From: Tubiluchus corallicola | Taxonomy: Eukaryota; Priapulida; Priapulimorpha; Priapulimorphida; Tubiluchidae | Assembly: GCA_030141605.1 (NCBI GenBank) | Contig: JAQGDQ010000214.1 | Span: forward strand, 292,001 to 356,000 | DNA length: 64,000 bases | Direction: 5' to 3' | In this document: positions 57,946-64,000 of the stretch, piece by piece | How positions within the stretch are numbered: the first letter of the stretch is position 1 | Layout of the letters: the number at the start of each line of letters is the position of its first letter | Made by a program: the position numbers and the translations under genes | Notes under the pieces: generated by a model | What the model saw: the letters and a program-made list of their open reading frames with translations, nothing else | Databases searched by the model: none | What the model was told of the DNA's origin: nothing

Positions 57946-60582
57946 ACAGTAGTACTAATGATATATGTTTTCACATGTTAAACCAAACTTAGTACAGTAG
58001 GCAATACAGCGTAACGAACTAAGTGAAATGATATAAGTTATGGACACTTTAACACTGTCCAAGACATAGTCGTAGTAAGTTTCAAAATAAAAATTATACT
58101 ATCTCAAAATGTCACGAGCGTAGACTGTCAGAGATGAGCAATATGGCCGGTTTATATGATAGGAATTTTTAGAGCAACTTTTCTCGTATAAGCTTTCCAA
58201 AATATTTTCATACATCACAATGCAGTAAACGCGTGAGATTTTGCGGCATTTGTCAAACAGCAAACGTGCACAACATCGCAATGAGAGAAGTCCGTCAAGT
58301 TTGCTTACAGGGATTTGGTGAAAAAATAAACTTCACCAAGAGGTGCATCCCAATTATCGGGAGTTCATGCTACAGTGTGTTTACCTTAGTGCAGAAAAAC
58401 ACGAATTACAGCTTGCAAATGTAATTGCCTAGCAAATTTCTGAGCTGTGGGTGAACAAAGGCAAGTTTAATTTTTTTGTTCTAGCATCACAACTTAGAAA
58501 AACCGAAGGATTGTGACCATCTGCAGAGTACTTGATGCAGCTTTTGATGACTGTTATATTTACTATAGTTTAGTCTGGAAATGGACCATTTCTATAGTCT
58601 AGAAATGGACTATTTCTATTTATACAAGCCAGACTCTAATGATGTCTCGTCAAACCCAAACACGTGAAACAACTTTTTATATGGACTAAAACTGCAATTT
58701 ATGGAGTAAGCCTACTAATGACTTGCGCACGAGATGTTTATGTTTATGTTTAGAGAAGCAAAAACGGAAACGCGTTATATCCCCTGTGACAAGGAAGCCA
58801 TCATAATGCTGATGTACAGCGTAAGGCAGTCCAGCCACAATTCATCAAGGCCTCAAGGTCGTACAAGATAACAGCCGATTAGCTTAAATTCTGCACTAAA
58901 GAAACACAACACCATCCCAGCAACTCTAGCGATAAACGAGAGTTGGGCAACACTATTCACAATATGTAGTAGTAGCGACAACAAAGAGACCTGAAGTTGC
59001 CCGAAGAGCCAAAAACAAACATATAAGCAGTGTCATTCTGTGTAATCTTTTACGGAATTGTAAAAGTAACCTTGTATAATGATATGATCCGTGTGAATTT
59101 TGTTACGTGTACACGTTGTGAAAATATTTTGGCTTTAGTAGGCAGTGACTTGTAAACCTAAATGGCTGGGTTCACTTCTAAATTTTTGTCATACAGTGAA
59201 AATGATTGTAAATGTAACGTCTGATGGCTGTAAACATGTCACTTTAATAAATATCGTCTCACTCACTCGGTAGCATAGACTCGTAATAGGGCCTATATAA
59301 ATATATATATATACCAAGAATATTAATATAAGAGATTATTATAGGTAAAGTGTGAAAGTGTTTAAATAAACAAAATATTTATTTGACACTTTTCTTGAAA
59401 TGCTTAGCTATTATATGAAATGCCTTGGAGTTTTATAAAACGTCTAAATTTGGCATATTTCCTGTAACGTATATGCAAATTCCCGTGACATATTATAAAT
59501 ATGGCTTGGTTTTTACAATTGCTAAATAGAACTCAGCAGATTTGTTCAAATTATATCTTATTACATTATGAATTTTAGGACTTGGAAATGTATTAATTCG
59601 AAATGGTTATACAGTTTTTTTTAATAAGTGTGTAAATAAGTTTTTAAATGAGTTACATTCTCACAAAACTATTGCCACTACAGTTCAGAAAAACCTGTCG
59701 CTCCGTGGTGGTAGTCTTGTATACTATTATTATGGAACACCCGAGAATTCTCACCTGAACCATCAGCGTAATACTCACATAAACCGGTCACACAAAACAA
59801 CATGACTTCAACATAAACAAACAAAATTTCCTAACCACAACAACTCGTGGTCACGTTGCACTCGCCATGCACAGACAACGACTGAATCAAATATCATACA
59901 CGATCATTCTCTACAAACTTATCAAATCATCATTGACGCGACTCCGACGATCCAACAGGAAACGATAAAAAGATCATAAAATACCCGCAGTTTAATAGGT
60001 TATCATTGAAATGCCAGCCATTTAAATATCTCTAGTGTAATACTCCTATTACATCAATCTCTATTTCGCAAACATGGCAGACATAATTGATTAGCCAGTA
60101 CTGCAATTTAATTTCAAAGTAAATCTATTAATGTAGAACAAACTATTAAATTTTGCAAGTGCCAATATACTTAATGCCACTGTACGATAAGGACTCCAAG
60201 GTTATGCCCAAATGAGTGTAAAAACAATTTTTTGAAAAATTTTCGTCTGATTCTAAATCAAGTTGAGCTTATAATTAAAAATGACATAAAAAACAAAAAT
60301 ATTAGTAGTAAGACACCAAGGTGTTGTCTGAGACAAAATTACAATTTATTTATTTAGCAACATGACATAGAATTAGCGTGTATAAAAAACGTATAAAGAA
60401 AGTGGCAGATATCGATATAAACTTCAAATAGCCGCTCAATTGTTTATGATCTTAACGTTAAGATTATCATTAATGTTAGAACAAGCCCAATTAAATTTTG
60501 ATACCAAATTTAAAAGACAGGAAATGTGAAAAAGTTGGAATACAGCCTGGATTTCGAGTTTGATATCAAATTTATATACACA

Positions 60583-60638
60583 AGCACTCGCGCGCGCACA
60601 CGCACGCACGCACGCACGCACGCACGCACACACACACA
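60583..60638. repeat. (CG/CA/CGCA)n microsatellite
   Basis: GCGCGCGCACACGCACGCACG grading into (CACG)n and (CA)n. Confidence 0.95.
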
Positions 60639-60681
60639 AAGTAATATTACTGATCGGAGAATTTCCACTAAGAGAAACAGA

Positions 60682-60760
60682 TACATTTTAGTTGAGAACA
60701 CATAAATACAACTGATTAGTTACATTTTAGTCGAGAACACATAAATACAACTGGTTAGTT
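60682..60760 (+). repeat. 39-bp tandem duplication
   Basis: TACATTTTAGTTGAGAACAC followed by ATAAATACAACTGATTAGT, repeated once at 60721 with two substitutions. Confidence 0.9.
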
Positions 60761-60794
60761 CAAGAATATTAGTCCAAAAATAACATTAGTTAAC

Positions 60795-60880
60795 CGTCCT
60801 GGGTTGTGTGGCAGAGTGGTTTAGATTTTGGACTGCAACTGCACAGTCTTGCGAGACTAGCGACTGCCAACGCCAGGACA
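60795..60880 (+). repeat. tRNA-like sequence with A box, probable SINE head
   Basis: GTGTGGCAGAGTGGTTTAGA followed by TTTTGGACTGCAA resembles the 5' half of a Ser/Leu tRNA, including a perfect A box (TGGCAGAGTGG). No matching B box or acceptor stem follows, so it is not annotated as a tRNA gene. Confidence 0.4.
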
Positions 60881-63800
60881 TATACCTACATGTTATTAGT
60901 GTGTTGCGTCCTCACTTGCATAGTTGTAAGTGTAAATAAATAGCCATTAGTGCTAATGTTGTTCTGTTAAATGAGCGACCGTAAATAATCTTGTCTTTTT
61001 AATACTAAAGCCAACACAGTACAGAAGCGGTGCCAGAATATTAGAATTTAGTAAATTGGTGGTTCGTCCCACCATTCAAATAACAACGTTTCTGCATTGC
61101 TAAAATTATACAGACTAATTAACGACGACCATACACAAAAGACGGTGAGGTCAAGAATCGGGGGCAAGTACAAACTGGGACATAACGAATCTTCCGAAGA
61201 TTTCTGATACTAACAAATTAATCAAGTGCAGTTTTTCTTGAGCCTAACTGTCCCACAAGGATTAAGCTGTCTGCTATTTCATCTACGCTTAAGCTGCAAT
61301 AATCTGTGCTGGCAGAGAAATACTCTTCACCCCACAGAATAAAACTGCAGTGCGATTGTGTACATACGTAAGCGAAAGCAAAACTAACTCAAAATTTCAA
61401 AAAGTACAAGCAAAATTTAGAAAACGTGAATAAGTAAAACTAAGTAAAACAAGCTTATCTCATTTAGTACTTTTATATCAGGTTAAACATTCACATACAG
61501 TTTCGGTTTTGCTTAAGAAAGTCACACGATACAGTTGCACGTTGCTGAAAGGTTCTCAGAAAAAGATTACTAGTGTGAAAGCGTACAGAAGACGTTTCAC
61601 TTCTCAAAAAGTAGGTTAAAGGAAATCTGTAAAAACTTTGAGCAGAATAGAAAGACCTGGTCTTTTGCAGAAAAAGCTACAGCAATTAGTCAAGCGTGAC
61701 CGACCGTTCACATGCAAAAAAACTATAGATAAGTGTATAGTCACATACTCAGCACACTCAGTGAAGAGAGAAGATGAGGGCGATGACTCGCACTCGCTAT
61801 CCCATCCTGGAAATAACTTAATAATTTAACCGACTTCCATTCGTGCACCCAGTACTGTATGCACACTGTTTACCACACATAATATATAGTAACTGATGGA
61901 CGTCTGGAATGAAACGAGTATTGATTTTAATAACAGCGGGAAATGAGAAAAATACGAAACTCATTAAATTTTACAGAATCCCGTAGAACATCTGAAGGCG
62001 TGCAGCGAGACTAGAGAAGTCAGAAGTATAATTCATCTTGTCATTATGATGTTTTTTTTACTGAATGAATGGATCTACCACAATAAGATGAAGCCATAGG
62101 TATTGTTCAGTTATTAACTGATAACAAATTCAGCAATTCACAGACTTACTGCAAAAGGTTGAAAAGCTTGCAGGCGTCACCTGACAAAAAACTGAAGTTC
62201 AATACCCAGAATAAACCAAGAGCATGTAAGGGCTCTGATTTCCAGTGGCAAACAGATCTGAAGAAAGCTCAGCCCATGTTTGGGCTGGTTAAGAACATCT
62301 GCAAGAAACACAACACAAACACTTGTAAAGTTCGCAACTAAAAAACATCAACTACACAAAGAGATCCCTGCGAGTTAAATGACACCGAATTTCTTTTTCT
62401 AGAACGTTCTTGAAATCTTTTTCAGTTTTAATTTCTTCTAATAGAGCGAACATTGCCAAAAATACACGCAATGTTGTGGTCTGACATGTCCTCATTGCTA
62501 TCAAGTGCATATGAAAGTATCGTTTGAATACTATTTGATGCTATCCTAACTAATTCTGATCACGAACTGAGTTCTTGACCTAATTGGCAAAAATGAAATT
62601 GATAGTACAGCCTACACACAATGCTGCCTACTTGAATACCTTGAATTTAGTTGGTATTACTTTGGCATTGGTGACATTCCTCACACACAACTTCACAAAA
62701 GGATGATATGGTTTACTGCAACCGTTGAATTGACCGTGTGCATCGCAGAAAACATTTGCCCTATAGAACTGTATGGAGGCAGACAAAACAACATACCAGA
62801 GACATGATTAACAGACTGAGAGCCAAGATTTACTTTTAAGGGAGGAACAAAAACGAGGTGATCATCCACTATGATAAAACGACGTTTGTTGACATTTCTT
62901 ATTAAAATCATAAGCGATATCGAAGCTTCCTACAAGTTTCGTTATTTTAGAACATCATTTGGCAATACAAATGCTACCAATTAAAAATTGCACTGGAACT
63001 GTCTCTGAATGGTTTCTGTCAGAAGACAAAGCGCTGTTACCAAGGGAAAGCATTGGGAGGACTGTCAGCTATTTTATATGTTTAACGAAACAACAGAAAG
63101 CGTGAAATGAAAATGTTATTCTTGCCAGATAAAAAGCAAATTAAAACCTCAATGGAATTCTCATCGTTGACGATTCAGGCAATAAAAGATCTGGAAAGTT
63201 GCCAAGCAGAGGATATGGACACAGCATGTTGCCTATGCTCATAACAATAACCGCCTATAACACTGACGACAATGGTGACGGCGGTGCGTAAGAACCGTGA
63301 TGTGATGAGAAGTTAATATTCGTTTGCAATTTTCGCATTTGAACAAGTACATATTTATACTGAAGAATATTTTTCACACTTTTATTCTTCCAATTAAAAC
63401 AACGATAATGATGACAACAATTATTGTTTCATACTTTTTGTTTAAGAATACACGTGTTCGTTTACTCAACCATATAAGCCCTCTAGTCAACAGGTGTTTA
63501 ATAAAGAAAACTTCAGAATTAGACCACAAACACCTAAACAGACAAGAAATATTTATCCTCACAGATTCAGGGATTCAGGAAGTATCCGCCACAAATTTGC
63601 AGAATGTAAGCCTTTGAAATCCGCCACAAGTTTGTAGCCTTTGAAAAGGCTACAAAATCTAGATAACTCTTCAAAATGAGAAATGACCTGAGTGACCATC
63701 TCAAGTGTCAGTTAAAACCAATATTTTTAAGTTTAGGATACTTTGGTGTAATATTAATGGTGAGAATGACTACAATGATGATGAAGATGACCATGACCAT

Positions 63801-64000
63801 GATGCTGACAGAGAAGATGCTGGCGATGATGGTGATGACGAAGGTGAGACTAGTACATTTGGCTTCAGTCACTTTTTTCTTCATTTACCTTCAAGCTATA
63901 AAGGTTTCTGAGTTAAAGTTACTCCTTAATCTCGAAATTATGCAAAAGCCCGCGTGTCTCCAACAAATCCCTTAAGAGCAAACATGTTCAATCTCCACCG

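Larger units (their letters stand above)
56886..64000. other. Probable Caskin intron, no gene recognised
   Basis: If the ankyrin exons lie right of the window, this is Caskin intron. No ankyrin motif was found on the minus strand. Besides the repeats listed separately, there are decayed frames without homology (61638-61829 +, 62460-62600 -, 62693-62911 -) and an acidic GAT-rich stretch near 63770-63850. Nothing else can be supported. Confidence 0.5.

Noticed and set aside
60795-60880. tRNA-Ser/Leu gene
   Set aside because: Good A box but no B box, variable arm or acceptor stem can be formed.
62460-62911. Two minus-strand frames that look transposase-like
   Set aside because: Broken by stops and no diagnostic motif could be identified.
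63705-63911. Acidic Asp/Glu/His-rich frame near the right edge
   Set aside because: Low-complexity GAT repeats without coding context.
54836-64000. Ankyrin-repeat exons of Caskin
   Set aside because: Searched the minus strand for the G-TPLH-A-type motif and found none; they are presumably right of the window.

Overview
The window is AT-rich nuclear DNA from a non-vertebrate animal. All five protein-coding genes recognised are split by GT-AG introns (one GC-AG) and belong to animal families: a LIM-homeobox factor of the LHX2/9 (apterous) class, DNAJC7, CPSF4 (CPSF30), Caskin and a CUB-domain type I receptor. Having both LHX2/9 and Caskin indicates a eumetazoan, probably a bilaterian. I cannot place the phylum from sequence alone. 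Long introns, several small repeat families, one LINE and many microsatellites fit a medium-sized invertebrate genome.

Layout. 1-17.3 kb (+): the 3' part of an LHX2/9 gene, namely the second LIM domain, a 13.4 kb intron, and a homeodomain split over two exons. The first LIM domain lies off the left edge. 19.5-29.7 kb (-): complete DNAJC7, 13 coding exons, 511 aa. 33.2-38.1 kb (+): complete CPSF4, 7 exons, 293 aa, five CCCH fingers and two zinc knuckles. 39.6-54.8 kb (-): the 3' part of a Caskin gene, 14 exons covering SH3, tandem SAM domains, proline-rich region and conserved C-terminal helix. Its ankyrin exons are not in the window and presumably lie beyond 64 kb. 47.5-49.8 kb (+): a complete 5-exon, 341-aa CUB/transmembrane/phosphotyrosine-tail protein nested antisense in a Caskin intron. 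55.0-56.5 kb (+): a 5'-truncated LINE with an open reverse-transcriptase ORF, in the Caskin intron just upstream of the SH3 exon. 56.5-64 kb: repeats and unrecognised sequence. Exon phases add up to an uninterrupted frame for every gene, which makes these models solid although they were spliced by eye.

The most interesting observation is at the end of the LHX2/9 gene. Its TGA stop is followed directly by CTA (the UGA-CUA readthrough context). The next 21 codons stay in frame and encode a diverged second copy of the protein's own last 20 residues, then a second TGA. Twelve residues match between the copies and eleven of those twelve use a different codon, the pattern expected if both copies are translated and selected as protein. 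This looks like programmed stop-codon readthrough giving LHX2/9 a doubled C-terminal tail.

Other points of note are the nested CUB receptor with YxxL/YxxV/YxxM/YxxI motifs, a back-to-back polyadenylation signal shared by the convergent CPSF4 and Caskin genes, three copies of a MITE-like element inside DNAJC7 introns, a four-copy family rich in the palindrome AATTCGAATT, a 40-bp minisatellite, a degenerate interstitial telomere-like tract, and a 600-bp polypurine tract.
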